From assembly GCF_900230285.1 (NCBI RefSeq), contig NZ_OCNK01000002.1, positions 434,001 to 498,000 on the forward strand: 64,000 nt of DNA, in the 5' to 3' direction. Positions 1 through 8,791 of the stretch are shown one piece after another (the stretch's first letter is position 1; each line of letters opens with the position of its first letter). Both the position numbers and the translations under genes were made by a program. The notes below the pieces were generated by a model. It made no database searches. It saw only the letters and a list, made by a program, of their open reading frames with translations, and was not told where the DNA came from. The DNA is from Blastococcus haudaquaticus. Its GTDB lineage: Bacteria; Actinomycetota; Actinomycetes; Mycobacteriales; Geodermatophilaceae.

Positions 1-352
1 GGCCGCCTACTGGGACGCGGCGCTCGACCTCGGCCTGGCCGAGCCGACGATGCACGAGGCCGTGCGCTTCGGCTTCTGCCGCCGCGCGGCCCTGCAGGCA
101 GTGTTCGTGACAGCGGGCCTGACCGGCGTCGACACCACCCCGATCGTCGTCCCCACGGCCTTCCGCGACTTCGACGACTTCTGGTCCCCCTTCCTCGGCG
201 GCACCGGCCCCGCGCCGGCCCACCTCGCCGCGTTGCCCGCGGACCAGCAGGAGACGCTGCGGGACGCCGTCCGGGACCGGCTGCCGGTGGCCGACGACGG
301 ATCCGTCGCGCTGACCGCGCGGGCGTGGGCCGTGCGGGGAACGGCTCCGTGA
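1..352 (+). CDS. Class I SAM-dependent methyltransferase, C-terminal part (5' truncated by window edge)
   Basis: The reading frame is open from base 2 to the TGA at 350-352 and has no start inside the window that would make a whole protein, so only the last 116 residues or so are present. The visible part contains a run FRDFDDFWSPFLGGTGPAPA followed by an alpha-helical end. This resembles the C-terminal lid of UbiE/MenG-like methyltransferases common in actinobacteria. The SAM-binding glycine motif would lie upstream of the window, so the assignment rests on overall similarity to the C-terminal part only. The gene ends eight bases before the convergent urtE stop codon. Substrate cannot be told. 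Confidence 0.5.
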   Translation, partial: AAYWDAALDLGLAEPTMHEAVRFGFCRRAALQAVFVTAGLTGVDTTPIVVPTAFRDFDDFWSPFLGGTGPAPAHLAALPADQQETLRDAVRDRLPVADDGSVALTARAWAVRGTAP

Positions 353-359
353 CGGCCGG

Positions 360-1052
360 TCAGATCGCCATCGCCGCCCGCACGGCGGCGGTGGAGGCGG
401 CGCCTCCGTCGCCGGTCCCGGTGACCCGGCCCGACTCGACGACGTAGTAGGTGCTCGCCGCGCTGAGCGCGAAGCCGACGTGCTGCTCGACGAGCAGGAC
501 CGACAACCCGCCCCGGCGCGTGAGTGCCAGGATCGCCTCCTGGATCTCGGTGACCACGCTGGGCTGGATGCCCTCCGTCGGCTCGTCGAGGATCAGCAGC
601 CGCGGGCCGGTGATGAGCGCGCGGGCGATGGCCAGCTGCTGGCGCTGCCCGCCGGAGAGCAGCCCGGCCCGCCGGCCGAGCAGCTCCTTCAGCGCCGGGA
701 AGAGGTCGAGCGCCTCGCCGGTGCGCGCCCGCCCGTCCCGGCGTCCGTCTGCGACGAGCTGGAGGTTCTCCGCCGCGGTCAGCTGCGGGAAGCTCTGCTG
801 CCCCTGCGGCACGTACGCGAGCCCCCGGCGCACGCGCTGGTGCGGCCGGAGCCCCGTGACGTCCTCGCCGTCGAGCAGGACACGGCCCGGGCGCGGCGGC
901 AGCAGGCCGACGGCAGCCCGCAGCAGCGTCGTCTTGCCCGCGCCGTTGTGGCCGAGGATCACCGCCACGCCGTCCGGCGGGACGACGACGTCGATGCCGT
1001 GCACCACCTCCGTGCGCCCGTAGGCGATGTGCACGTCGCGGAGTTCGAGCAT
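360..1052 (-). CDS. urtE: Urea ABC transporter ATP-binding protein UrtE
   Basis: Encodes 230 residues, the normal size for a LivF/UrtE-type ATPase that powers import through a membrane permease pair at the inner face of the membrane. Walker A is GHNGAGKT (residues 34-41), the ABC signature LSGGQ is at 132-136, Walker B plus catalytic Glu (LLILDEPTEG) at 152-161, and the switch His is 191. The YVPQGQQSFPQLT segment (80-92) is the typical UrtE Q-loop region, which separates it from generic LivF. The ATG at 1052 overlaps the TGA of urtD by one base (TGATG), so translation is probably coupled. It is the last gene of the urtABCDE operon. Confidence 0.88.
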   Translation of the reverse strand: MLELRDVHIAYGRTEVVHGIDVVVPPDGVAVILGHNGAGKTTLLRAAVGLLPPRPGRVLLDGEDVTGLRPHQRVRRGLAYVPQGQQSFPQLTAAENLQLVADGRRDGRARTGEALDLFPALKELLGRRAGLLSGGQRQQLAIARALITGPRLLILDEPTEGIQPSVVTEIQEAILALTRRGGLSVLLVEQHVGFALSAASTYYVVESGRVTGTGDGGAASTAAVRAAMAI

Positions 1053-1813
1053 CAGTGCACCGCCTGGTGTCCGGGGCCCCGCGATCCAGGACCGAGGTAG
1101 ATCTCCTGCACGCGCGGATCGGCCTGCACCTGGGCGTAGGTGCCCTCCGCGAGGACCTTGCCGGCCGCCAGCACCGTCACCGAGTCCGCGTACGCGCGCA
1201 GGAACTCCATGTCGTGCTCGACGACGACCACCACGTGGTCGCGGCGCACCCGGCGCAGGAGCTCGCCGGTCTGCTCCCGTTCCTCGGCGCTCATCCCGGC
1301 CACCGGCTCGTCGAGGAAGAGCACCGTGGCGTTCTGCACGAGCAACATGCCGATCTCCAGCCACTGCTTCTGACCGTGCGACAGTTCCGCGGCGGGCCGG
1401 TCTCGCAGCGTGGTCAGGCCCGTCGTCTCCATCGCCAGCTGCACGCTGTCGGGGACGGTGGCCCGGGCCCGCAGCAGCGACCGGCGCCGGCGCTGCGAAC
1501 CCGCCGCGATGTCGAGGTTCTGCAGGACGGTCAGCTGCTCGAAGACGCTCGCGGTCTGGAAGGTGCGGCCCACGCCCGCCCGGGCGATCTGGTGCTCCTT
1601 CTGCCCGAGCAGCTCGGTCCCGTCGAACTTCGCCGAGCCGGAGGCCGCGGCGAGCCCGGTGACGGCGTCGACGAGGGTCGTCTTGCCCGCCCCGTTCGGG
1701 CCGATGAGGAAGCGCAGGTCGCCCTGCAGGACCGTGAGGTCCACACCGTCCACCGCGACGAACCCGTCGAAGCTGACCCGGAGCCCGCGGATCTCCAGGT
1801 AGTCCTGCCGCAT
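1052..1813 (-). CDS. urtD: Urea ABC transporter ATP-binding protein UrtD
   Basis: Encodes 253 residues, the second ATPase (LivG-like) of the urea importer. Walker A GPNGAGKT lies at 38-45, a UrtD-like variant signature LSHGQ at 144-148, and Walker B LFLDEP at about 165-170, followed by VAGMS. The family-typical LSHGQKQWLEIGMLL stretch supports UrtD over a branched-chain amino acid LivG. The ATG at 1813 overlaps the urtC stop (TGATG), and the stop overlaps the urtE start in the same way, so the two ATPases should be made in equal amount. The longer open frame upstream of this ATG is only a shadow of urtC. Confidence 0.88.
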   Translation of the reverse strand: MRQDYLEIRGLRVSFDGFVAVDGVDLTVLQGDLRFLIGPNGAGKTTLVDAVTGLAAASGSAKFDGTELLGQKEHQIARAGVGRTFQTASVFEQLTVLQNLDIAAGSQRRRRSLLRARATVPDSVQLAMETTGLTTLRDRPAAELSHGQKQWLEIGMLLVQNATVLFLDEPVAGMSAEEREQTGELLRRVRRDHVVVVVEHDMEFLRAYADSVTVLAAGKVLAEGTYAQVQADPRVQEIYLGPGSRGPGHQAVH

Positions 1814-2958
1814 CAGGCCCCTCCTCCGCGCGCGTCCGCCGGGGCCCGCTCGGGCCCGGCGTCGTCCACCAGAGGTGGCCCGGGCGGGCCGTGCCCGATG
1901 CCCTCCCCGACGACGCCGCCGGGCCTGCGCCGGCGGCCGCGCAGCACCCCGCCCAGCGAGCCGATGCCTCCGGGCAGGAAGGCCACGACCAGGACGAACA
2001 GCAGGCCCTGCAGGTAGATCCACACCGACTCGAAGTTCTCCGACAGCGTGCTGCCGGCGTAGGAGACGGCGAGCGAGCCGAGCACCGGGCCCAGCAGCGT
2101 GGCCCGCCCCCCGACGGCGACCCCGATGAGGAAGCCGATCGAGGGCACCACCCCGACGTTGTTCGGCGAGATGATGCCGACGATGGGGACGAACAGCGCC
2201 CCGCCGATCGCCGCGAAGACGGCGGCCACCACGTAGGCGAACACCTTGATCAGGGCGGGGTCGTAGCCGAGGAAGCGGACCCGCTCCTCGCCGTCACGGA
2301 CAGCCGTCAGCAGCTCGCCGTACCTGCTGCGCCGGAGCTGGTGGACCACCGCGACCATCGCGATCAGCACACCGGCGGCGATGAAGTACAGCATCCGGCG
2401 GTTGACCGGGTCACTCAGCGCGAAGCCGAAGAACTGCCGGAAGTTGCTGAGCCCGTTCGATCCGCCGATGGTGTTCTGCTGGCTGATCAGCAGCAGGGCG
2501 AACGCCGCGGCCGAGGCCTGGGACAGGATCGCGAAGTAGGCGCCCTTGACCCGTCGGCGGAAGACGCCGAGCCCGAGCAGGAGCGCGAGCAGCGCGGGGA
2601 CGCCGACGATGCCCAGCACGGCGGTCACCGGGTTGCGGAACAGCTCCCACCACCACGGCAGCCCGCTGCCGGTCACCATGAAGGCCGGCCGCCCGCCCGG
2701 GCCGGCGTCGCTGAGCTGCAGGTGCATGGCCATGATGTAGGCGCCGAGGCCGAAGAAGACCCCTTGCCCGAGGGTCAGCATGCCGCCGCTCCCCCAGGCC
2801 AGGCCGATGCCCACGGCCACCATCGCCACGCAGAGGAACTGCGCCAGCAACCGCAGCCGGAAGTCGCTCAGCAGCGCCGGCGCCGCCCCGAAGAGGACGA
2901 CCGCCGCCAGCAGGTACCCACCGAGCACCACGGCCCGGCTCCCGAACCGCCCGCTCAC
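1813..2958 (-). CDS. urtC: Urea ABC transporter permease UrtC
   Basis: Encodes 381 residues of a LivM-type inner-membrane permease. Many hydrophobic helices are visible, with the conserved LAWGSGGMLTLGQGVFFGLG block near the N-terminus and the EERVRFLGYD loop that contacts the ATPase. It pairs with UrtB to form the urea channel. The start is taken as GTG at 2958, which overlaps the TGA of urtB in a GTGA; the long open frame upstream of it is out-of-frame urtB sequence. The C-terminal tail (GRRRRPGG onwards) is Gly/Pro/Arg-rich, probably disordered, and longer than I expect for the family. Confidence 0.85.
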   Translation of the reverse strand: MSGRFGSRAVVLGGYLLAAVVLFGAAPALLSDFRLRLLAQFLCVAMVAVGIGLAWGSGGMLTLGQGVFFGLGAYIMAMHLQLSDAGPGGRPAFMVTGSGLPWWWELFRNPVTAVLGIVGVPALLALLLGLGVFRRRVKGAYFAILSQASAAAFALLLISQQNTIGGSNGLSNFRQFFGFALSDPVNRRMLYFIAAGVLIAMVAVVHQLRRSRYGELLTAVRDGEERVRFLGYDPALIKVFAYVVAAVFAAIGGALFVPIVGIISPNNVGVVPSIGFLIGVAVGGRATLLGPVLGSLAVSYAGSTLSENFESVWIYLQGLLFVLVVAFLPGGIGSLGGVLRGRRRRPGGVVGEGIGHGPPGPPLVDDAGPERAPADARGGGA

Positions 2959-3839
2959 ACGAGGCTCCTCGTCCGGACGCTGAACAGCCCCTGCGGACGC
3001 AGCTGCAGGAACGCGATCACGCAGAGCAGCAGCAGCACCTTGGCGGTGCTGACCGACTGCGAGTACGCGAAGAACGCCTGCAGGACGCCGAGGCCGAAGG
3101 CGGCCAGGACCGCACCACGGATCTGCCCGATGCCACCGGCGACCACGACGAGGAACGCGTCGACGATGTAGGTCTGCCCCATGTAGGGCTGCGTCGAGGC
3201 GATCAGCGTCAGAGCCACCCCGGCGATCCCGGCCAGGCCCGACCCGATGAAGAAGGTCAGCCGGTCGGTGCGGCGGCTGTCGATCCCCGAGGTCTCGGCC
3301 AGTCCGCGGCTCTGCACCACTGCGCGGACGCGGCGCCCCAGGGAGCTGAACCGCAGCACCGCGCTGAGCACGGCCACCGCCACCACCGCCAGGACGACGA
3401 TGAACAGCCGCCCGGTGGTGAACGGCACCCCGAGGACCTCCACGTTGCCGCGCAGCCACTCCGGTGCGCGCACCTCCACGGCGGGCGCCCCGAAGACGTC
3501 CCGCGCCAGTTGCTGGAGCACCAGCGAGACCCCCCAGGTGACCAGCAGGGTGTCGAGCGGCCGCGAGTAGAGCCGGCTGATCAGCGTCGTCTCGAGGAGC
3601 ACCCCGAGGAGCCCGCCGACCAGGAAGGCCAGCGGCAGGGCGATCAGCAGCGCCAGGCCGGCGCCGCCGATCACCTGCTGCACGACGAAGGCCGTGTAGG
3701 CCCCCGCCATGAGGAACTCCCCGTGCGCCATGTTGATGACGCCCATCTGCCCGAAGGTGAGCGTCAGCCCGAGGGCCACGAGCAGCAGCACCGAGCCGAG
3801 GCTGATGCCGGCGTACAGCTGGCCGAGGACGGCGTCCAT
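2955..3839 (-). CDS. urtB: Urea ABC transporter permease UrtB
   Basis: Encodes 294 residues, the LivH-type permease partner of UrtC. The N-terminal block LGLTLTFGQMGVINMAHGEF is the hallmark of UrtB/LivH. The loop around AETSGIDSRRTDRLTFFIGSG is the region expected to contact the ATPase. Proteobacterial UrtB often carries an extra N-terminal periplasmic segment of about 200 residues; this copy lacks it. The stop overlaps the urtC GTG start. A gap of 23 bases separates it from urtA. Confidence 0.87.
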   Translation of the reverse strand: MDAVLGQLYAGISLGSVLLLVALGLTLTFGQMGVINMAHGEFLMAGAYTAFVVQQVIGGAGLALLIALPLAFLVGGLLGVLLETTLISRLYSRPLDTLLVTWGVSLVLQQLARDVFGAPAVEVRAPEWLRGNVEVLGVPFTTGRLFIVVLAVVAVAVLSAVLRFSSLGRRVRAVVQSRGLAETSGIDSRRTDRLTFFIGSGLAGIAGVALTLIASTQPYMGQTYIVDAFLVVVAGGIGQIRGAVLAAFGLGVLQAFFAYSQSVSTAKVLLLLCVIAFLQLRPQGLFSVRTRSLV

Positions 3840-3862
3840 CCGATGACCTCCCGCTCAGCCGG

Positions 3863-5146
3863 TCAGCAGTAGGTCTCGTCCTTCTCCATGCTCGAGGCCC
3901 AGTCGTAGCCCTCGAGGCACGGGTCGGGGTCGATCGGGCCGTCGGAGGACCAGACGGCGTCGATCAGCCCATCGGCGTTCACCCGGCCGATGAGCGCGGT
4001 CTTGGCGATGTGGTGGTTGTCGCCGTCCACCGTCACCGGCCCCTCGGGGGCGTCGAAGCTGACGCCGTCGGCGGCCTCCTGGACGTCGGCGACATCGAAG
4101 GACTCCGCCTTCTCGACCATGCCCTTCCACAGGTAGACCGAGGTGTACGCGGCCTCCATCGGGTCGCTGGTCACCGCGTCGTCGCCGTAGGCCTCCTTGA
4201 AGGCGGTCACGAACTGCTCGTTCTCCGGGCTGTCGACGGTCTGGTAGTAGTTCCAGGCCGTGTACTGGCCCTCCAGCTTGTCGACGCCGATGCCCGGCAC
4301 CTCCTCCTCCGCGATGGACACCGAGAGGACCGGCATCGTCTCCGGCGTCAGCCCCACGTTGGCGTACTGGGTGAAGAAGCTGACGTTCGAGTCGCCGTTC
4401 AGCGTGTTGAAGACCGCGTCGGCGCCGGAGCTCTGGACGCGGTTGACGATCGTCTGGATGCCCTCGGTGGAGCCGAGCGGCTCGTAGTCCTCGCCGACGA
4501 TCTCGATGCCGTTCTCCTCGGCGTAGGCCGTGATGATCGCGTTCGCCGTCCGCGGGAAGACGTAGTCGCTGCCGACCAGGTGCAGCGAGGTGACGCCGAC
4601 CTCGTCCTTGAGGTAGTCGAGGGCCGGGATGATCTGCTGGTTGGTCGTCGCGCCGGTGTAGAAGATGTTCTCCGACGCCTCCAGGCCCTCGTACTGGACC
4701 GGGTAGAACAGCAGCGCGTCGTTGCTCTCGAACACCGGCAGCATCGCCTTGCGGCTGCTGGAGGTCCAGCCACCGAAGACCGCGGCGACGCAGTCGCTCT
4801 GGATCAGCTTGGTGGCGCGCTCCGCGAAGATCGTCGGCTCGGACGCGCCGTCCTCGGTGACCACCTCGAGCTGCTTGCCGAGGACCCCACCGTCGGCGTT
4901 GATCTCCTCGACGGCGAGCTCGAGGGACCGGCGGACGGTCGTCTCGCTGATGGACATGGTGCCGGACATGGAGTTCAGCAGGCCGATCTTCACCGAATCA
5001 CCCGAGGTGTCCACGCAGGACTCCACCCCGCCGTCCGCAGCGGCCTCCCCCGTGTCGTCGACCCGGCTCCCGCAGGCGGTCGTGCCGAGCACCAGAGCTG
5101 CGGCGGTGAGTGTGGCCCCTACGTGACGACGGCGAAGCTTGCGCAA
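3863..5146 (-). CDS. urtA: Urea ABC transporter substrate-binding lipoprotein UrtA
   Basis: Lipoprotein that captures urea outside the cell and hands it to UrtBC. A twin-Arg-free Sec signal with lipobox LGTTAC is followed by a type-I periplasmic binding fold. The segments [24 protein letters not shown] and the DGDNHH region near the C-terminus are characteristic of UrtA rather than LivK. I placed the start at TTG 5146 because AGGGAG lies five bases upstream and gives a 25-residue lipoprotein signal; an in-frame GTG at 5176 would add ten residues but has no ribosome site. First gene of urtABCDE. No urease genes are in the window, so urea hydrolysis must be encoded elsewhere. Confidence 0.85.
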   Translation of the reverse strand: MRKLRRRHVGATLTAAALVLGTTACGSRVDDTGEAAADGGVESCVDTSGDSVKIGLLNSMSGTMSISETTVRRSLELAVEEINADGGVLGKQLEVVTEDGASEPTIFAERATKLIQSDCVAAVFGGWTSSSRKAMLPVFESNDALLFYPVQYEGLEASENIFYTGATTNQQIIPALDYLKDEVGVTSLHLVGSDYVFPRTANAIITAYAEENGIEIVGEDYEPLGSTEGIQTIVNRVQSSGADAVFNTLNGDSNVSFFTQYANVGLTPETMPVLSVSIAEEEVPGIGVDKLEGQYTAWNYYQTVDSPENEQFVTAFKEAYGDDAVTSDPMEAAYTSVYLWKGMVEKAESFDVADVQEAADGVSFDAPEGPVTVDGDNHHIAKTALIGRVNADGLIDAVWSSDGPIDPDPCLEGYDWASSMEKDETYC

Positions 5147-5482
5147 TGTCGCTCCCTGGTCCGGAGGTGACTCCACGACGCGGAGGGCCGCGAGCCACCG
5201 GTGAACGGACGCCGGGCGACCTCGGCGAGGCCGTGGGTCCGTTCGGTGGCAGAAACGTAGGAACCGGATGTTCCAGCCCTGCTCTGCGCCGATGAAGGCG
5301 GCGTTACGCGACGTCCCACGGCTGTGACCTGCGCATCACTGGAGCGACCGAGCGTCCTCGGCGACCGCGGCCGCGCTGCCCCTGGCGACGTCCTGTCCGC
5401 TCGTGAGCCACCTGCGCGGCGTCGCCGGGCACGCCACGCTCGGGCTCACCCGCGGGGGTTCCCCTGGCACTGCTGGAGCCGG
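5147..5482. promoter_or_regulatory. Intergenic region holding the urtABCDE promoter
   Basis: This stretch of about 336 bases has no gene on either strand with convincing codon use. It must carry the promoter of the urt operon reading leftwards. Known urt operons of actinobacteria are nitrogen-regulated by GlnR; here I see a GTAAC on the minus strand (near 5303-5307) and a GAAAC on the plus strand (near 5252-5256), but not a properly spaced a-site/b-site pair, so a GlnR box is not claimed. Confidence 0.35.
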
Positions 5483-6058
5483 TCAGTCCACCCGGGGGCC
5501 GCGGCGGCAGGCGAAGAGGAAGGCCGGCGGGACGTTCACCGGCGAGATGCGCCGGCGCACGTCGCCGAACAGCCGGCGCAGCTCGGACTGGATGAGCGGC
5601 GAGTACTGGATGACGAGCGCGACGCCGTCGGGACCGAGCGCGCTCGGGAGCGACTCGAGGATCCGGCGCCGCAGCTTCGGCTCCAGCGAGGTGAACGGCA
5701 GGGCGCAGACCAGCACGTCGGCCCGCTCGTCCCCCAGGTGGTCGGCGAGGTTCTCCGCGGAGTCACAGACGACCTGCAGCCGCGGGTCGGTGAACCGCTC
5801 CTCCAGGATCTCCACCAGCCGCGGGTCGATCTCCAGGGCGACCAGGCGCGCGTCCGGGCCCATGCGGGCGAGGATCTCCCCCGTCTGCGATCCCGTACCG
5901 GCCCCGAGCTCGACCACCAGGGACGCGCCCGGCACGTCCCCCATGTCGAGCATGTCGCGCACCGCGAGCCGGGAGGTCGGCAGGATGGCCCCCACCTGGC
6001 GCGGGTTCGTCGCGAACGCCCGCAGGAAGCGGAGTCGATCTGCCAGTTGCTGGTTCAT
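5483..6058 (-). CDS. PmtA-like class I SAM-dependent methyltransferase (phospholipid N-methyltransferase family)
   Basis: Encodes 191 residues with a full but small Rossmann methyltransferase domain. The N-terminal FLRAFATNPRQVGAILPTSR is the signature of the PmtA/COG3963 group, followed by motif I VVELGAGTGSQTG (about residues 48-60) and the acidic motif II VALEIDP. Founding members transfer methyl groups to phosphatidylethanolamine, but many actinobacterial relatives are uncharacterised, and a rRNA-methyltransferase-like role is also possible. It stands alone, followed (in its own direction) by the urt promoter region. ATG start, preceded by GGAAGG in reverse orientation. Confidence 0.6.
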   Translation of the reverse strand: MNQQLADRLRFLRAFATNPRQVGAILPTSRLAVRDMLDMGDVPGASLVVELGAGTGSQTGEILARMGPDARLVALEIDPRLVEILEERFTDPRLQVVCDSAENLADHLGDERADVLVCALPFTSLEPKLRRRILESLPSALGPDGVALVIQYSPLIQSELRRLFGDVRRRISPVNVPPAFLFACRRGPRVD

Positions 6059-6393
6059 GCGGCCCTTCCGGAGCGGACCCGGCGCCCGACTCTCCGCAGC
6101 ACGATGGCACGGACGCGCCCTTCACGCAGCCCAGGTCCCCGCACCCGGTCCGCTCGTGACCCACCCCCGAACGGGTGACACGCGCCGCGCCGGACACGCG
6201 ATCAGGGGGCACCGCCCACACGAACGTGCTGGGCAGCGTAGGGTTCACGTCGGTCGCTGTTGTGCCTCTGCTTCGTTCTTGAACGTCCGCAGTCGTCCTC
6301 TGCCTGACGTTCCTCTCGGTCCTGCCGGTGGTGCAGCGCCCCGAAGACCGGCACTAGCCGGTCCGGACACCCCCAGCACGGAATGAGAACAGC
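6059..6393. promoter_or_regulatory. Divergent promoter region and probable long 5' leader of the cold-shock gene
   Basis: No credible coding region lies in these 335 bases. The part next to the cold-shock gene holds a small hairpin (GACCGGC at 6346-6352, loop ACTA, GCCGGTC at 6357-6363) ending about 30 bases before the start codon. A TAGGGT at 6239-6244 could be a -10 box, which would give a leader of about 145 bases. Long structured leaders are usual for cspA-type mRNAs, where they control translation with temperature; that role here is inference. Confidence 0.35.
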
Positions 6394-6597
6394 ATGGCTC
6401 AGGGCACTGTGAAGTGGTTCAACGCGGAGAAGGGCTTCGGGTTCATCGCCCAGGACGGCGGCGGCGCCGACGTCTTCTGCCACTACTCCGCCATCGTCTC
6501 GGACGGCTACAAGTCGCTCGACGAGGGCCAGCAGGTCGAGTTCGACGTCACGCAGGGCCAGAAGGGCCCGCAGGCGGAGAACGTCCGCCCCATCTGA
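6394..6597 (+). CDS. Cold-shock protein, CspA family
   Basis: A 67-residue single cold-shock domain (OB-fold) protein that binds single-stranded RNA and DNA and melts secondary structure. The start [15 protein letters not shown] is diagnostic; RNP1 is KGFGFI (13-18) and RNP2 is VFCHY (27-31), where most homologues have VFVHF. Length matches the family exactly. A strong intrinsic terminator follows directly, so it is monocistronic. It is probably constitutive or stress-inducible like other actinobacterial Csp proteins; whether it responds to cold cannot be read from sequence. Confidence 0.95.
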   Translation: MAQGTVKWFNAEKGFGFIAQDGGGADVFCHYSAIVSDGYKSLDEGQQVEFDVTQGQKGPQAENVRPI

Positions 6598-6606
6598 TCC
6601 ACCGGG

Positions 6607-6650
6607 ACGGGGGTCACGGCGCATCGCGCCGTGGCCCCCGTTCTGCTTTT
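6607..6650 (+). terminator. Rho-independent terminator of the cold-shock gene
   Basis: A 16-base stem, ACGGGGGTCACGGCGC (6607-6622) with GCGCCGTGGCCCCCGT (6626-6641), has a three-base loop and one G-T wobble. It is followed by TCTGCTTTT, an unusually clear T-tract for so GC-rich a genome. Confidence 0.85.
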
Positions 6651-6694
6651 CCGGCCCCGGCTGCCCATGTCGCCGGAGCCGCAGAGGCGCGCCG

Positions 6695-6708
6695 TAACGT
6701 TCAGGCCA
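6695..6708 (+). promoter_or_regulatory. Probable leaderless promoter -10 box of rnj
   Basis: TAACGT at 6695-6700 fits the actinobacterial -10 pattern TANNNT and ends seven bases before the ATG at 6708. Transcription would therefore start on or next to the start codon. No ribosome binding site precedes the ATG, in agreement with a leaderless mRNA. Confidence 0.5.
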
Positions 6709-8393
6709 TGAGTCGCACGCACCCCGAACTGCGCACGCCCCCGCCACTGCCCGACGGCGGCCTGCGCGTGATCGCCCTGGGTGGCCTCGGCGAGATCGGT
6801 CGCAACATGACCGTGTTCGAGCACGCCGGCAAACTGCTGATCGTCGACATCGGGGTCCTCTTCCCCGAGGAGCACCAGCCGGGCATCGACGTGATCCTCC
6901 CCGACTTCACCGCCATCCGGGACCGCCTGGACGACGTCGTCGCGATCGTCCTGACCCACGGCCACGAGGACCACATCGGTGGCGTCCCCTACCTGCTGCG
7001 CGAGCGGGCGGACATCCCGCTGGTCGGGTCCAAGCTCACGCTGGCGTTCATCGAGGCCAAGCTCAAGGAGCACAAGATCCGCCCGGCCACCGTCGAGGTG
7101 TCCGAGGGCGACCTGGTCGAGTTCGGTCCCTTCGACCTCGAGTTCCTCGCGGTCAACCACTCCATCCCCGACGCGCTCGCCGTCGCCATCCGGACGGCCG
7201 CCGGGCTGGTCCTGCACACCGGCGACTTCAAGATGGACCAGTTCCCGCTCGACCGGCGGATCACCGACCTGCGCGGGTTCGCCCGGCTCGGCGAGGAGGG
7301 GGTCGACCTCTTCCTCACCGACTCCACCAACGCCGAGGTCCCCGGGTTCACCACCTCCGAGGGTGAGCTCGTGCCCGCGATCGAGAAGGTGTTCCGGACC
7401 GCCCCGCGGCGGGTCATCGTCTCCAGCTTCGCCAGCCACGTGCACCGCATCCAGCAGGTGCTCGACCAGGCCCACGCGCACGGCCGCAAGGTGGCCTTCG
7501 TCGGCCGGTCGATGGTCCGGAACATGGGCATCGCCCGCGACCTGGGCTACCTGAACGTGCCCGACGGCCTGGTCGTCGACATGAAGGTCCTGGAGAAGCT
7601 GCCGGCGAACCAGGTCTGCCTGATCTGCACCGGGTCGCAGGGCGAGCCGATGGCGGCACTGTCGCGCATGGCCAACCGGGACCACGTCATCCGCATCACC
7701 GAGGGCGACACCGTGCTGCTGGCCAGCTCGCTCATCCCCGGCAACGAGAACGCGATCTACCGGGTGATCAACGAGCTCACCCGCTGGGGCGCGAACGTCG
7801 TGCACAAGGGCAACGCGAAGGTGCACGTGTCCGGCCACGCCAGCGCCGGGGAGCTCGTCTACTGCTACAACCTCGTGCAGCCGCGCAACGTCATGCCGGT
7901 GCACGGCGAGTGGCGGCACCTCAAGGCCAACGGCGAGCTCGCCATCCGCACCGGGGTGCACCCGAAGGGCGTCGTCCTCGCCGAGGACGGGATCGCCGTC
8001 GACCTCGTCGGGGGCCGGGTGCGGATCAGCGGCAAGGTGCCCGCCGGCAACGTCTACGTCGACGGCCAGACCGTGGGCGGCGCCACCGAGGCCCACCTGA
8101 AGGATCGCCGCAACCTCGCGGAGGAGGGCGTCATCACCGTCGTCGCCATCGTGGACGCCGACACCGGGATGCTGGCCGAGCCGCCGGACTTCCTCGCCCG
8201 CGGGTTCGCCCACGACGAGACCACCTTCGAGGCGGTCGTCCCGCTGATCGAGAAGGCGCTGGCGAAGGCCGCGGAGGAGGGCGTCGGCGGGGCCACCCAG
8301 CTGGAGCAGCTCATCTCGCGCGCGGTCGGCCAGTGGGCGCACCGGTCCGGCCGGCGCAGCCCGATGATCATCCCGATCGTCATCGACGCCTGA
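6708..8393 (+). CDS. rnj: Ribonuclease J
   Basis: Encodes 561 residues, the usual size of actinobacterial RNase J, a zinc-dependent endo- and 5'-3' exoribonuclease for mRNA decay and rRNA maturation. The metallo-beta-lactamase core carries THGHEDHIGG (83-92) for metal binding, then LHTGDFK, TDSTNAEVPG and the beta-CASP motifs SFASHVHRIQQ and GNAKVHVSGHAS. The MPVHGEWRHL motif is the family's late His site. The ATG at 6708 is chosen because the protein then begins just before the conserved GGLRVIALGGLGEIGRN; upstream in-frame sequence overlaps the csp terminator. A hairpin terminator follows. Confidence 0.95.
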   Translation: MSRTHPELRTPPPLPDGGLRVIALGGLGEIGRNMTVFEHAGKLLIVDIGVLFPEEHQPGIDVILPDFTAIRDRLDDVVAIVLTHGHEDHIGGVPYLLRERADIPLVGSKLTLAFIEAKLKEHKIRPATVEVSEGDLVEFGPFDLEFLAVNHSIPDALAVAIRTAAGLVLHTGDFKMDQFPLDRRITDLRGFARLGEEGVDLFLTDSTNAEVPGFTTSEGELVPAIEKVFRTAPRRVIVSSFASHVHRIQQVLDQAHAHGRKVAFVGRSMVRNMGIARDLGYLNVPDGLVVDMKVLEKLPANQVCLICTGSQGEPMAALSRMANRDHVIRITEGDTVLLASSLIPGNENAIYRVINELTRWGANVVHKGNAKVHVSGHASAGELVYCYNLVQPRNVMPVHGEWRHLKANGELAIRTGVHPKGVVLAEDGIAVDLVGGRVRISGKVPAGNVYVDGQTVGGATEAHLKDRRNLAEEGVITVVAIVDADTGMLAEPPDFLARGFAHDETTFEAVVPLIEKALAKAAEEGVGGATQLEQLISRAVGQWAHRSGRRSPMIIPIVIDA

Positions 8394-8408
8394 CCTGTCG
8401 GGAACCGC

Positions 8409-8445
8409 GGCCCCCCGACGTGACGTTGTCGGGGGGCCGTCGTCT
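8409..8445 (+). terminator. Hairpin terminator after rnj
   Basis: Perfect 11-base stem GGCCCCCCGAC (8409-8419) and GTCGGGGGGCC (8428-8438) with an eight-base loop. It is followed by GTCGTCTTCCGTT, only weakly T-rich, as is common in high-GC actinobacteria. Confidence 0.7.
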
Positions 8446-8534
8446 TCCGTTCCGGGCGCCCGTCTTCAGTTCCGGGGACACGGTGCCGATGCTGGACGAG
8501 ACCGTTCGCGCTACCGACGACCCGAGGAGGGGCC

Positions 8535-8732
8535 ATGGACTACCTGCGCCGTCTGCAGATGGAACGGCCCGTGCTGTTCTACGTCGTGCTGTTCGTCGGC
8601 ATCTTCGTCGCCTTCCAGCTCCTGCTCTTCGTGGCCGGCGCTCTGCTGGGGCCGCTCGGTCTGCCGTCATGGGCGCCGCTGGTGGTCGTCCTGCTCGTGC
8701 TGGTCGTGATCGCGCGCCGGCAACAGCGCTGA
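8535..8732 (+). CDS. Small two-helix membrane protein, function unknown
   Basis: Encodes 65 residues. After a short basic start (MDYLRRLQMERP) come two hydrophobic segments, about 13-38 and 44-59, separated by a Gly/Pro turn (LGPLGLPSW), and the chain ends in a positive tail ARRQQR. Both ends are therefore likely cytoplasmic. GAGGAGG lies seven bases before the ATG, a strong ribosome site that supports the gene. I do not recognise a family. It is transcribed toward the HTH/Clp-N gene but the leaderless promoter of that gene lies between them. Confidence 0.65.
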   Translation: MDYLRRLQMERPVLFYVVLFVGIFVAFQLLLFVAGALLGPLGLPSWAPLVVVLLVLVVIARRQQR

Positions 8733-8743
8733 AGGGCTGTCGC

Positions 8744-8788
8744 GTCAACCTGTGGTTGACGTGACTCCATCGTCAACCGTAGGTTGAC
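8744..8788 (+). promoter_or_regulatory. Paired palindromic operators and leaderless promoter of the HTH/Clp-N gene
   Basis: Two near-identical palindromes, GTCAACCTGTGGTTGAC (8744-8760) and GTCAACCGTAGGTTGAC (8772-8788), are centred 28 bases apart. The right arm of the first supplies a -35 box TTGACG (8756-8761); 18 bases later TAGGTT (8780-8785) inside the second gives the -10. The ATG of the next gene begins seven bases after that, so the mRNA is probably leaderless. A bound repressor would cover both promoter boxes. Confidence 0.75.
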
Positions 8789-8791
8789 GAC

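Noticed and set aside
360-1364. Longer start for urtE up to 1364
   Set aside because: The extra 104 residues are an out-of-frame reading of urtD with Arg/Gly-rich nonsense; the ATG at 1052 overlaps the urtD stop as expected.
3863-5146. Alternative reading of the urt operon as a branched-chain amino acid (Liv) transporter
   Set aside because: All five proteins carry segments typical of UrtA-E, and the order A-B-C-D-E is that of urea importers; Liv operons usually differ in order and in the binding-protein motifs.
5252-5307. GlnR box upstream of urtA
   Set aside because: GTAAC and GAAAC pieces are present but not in the required paired spacing or orientation.
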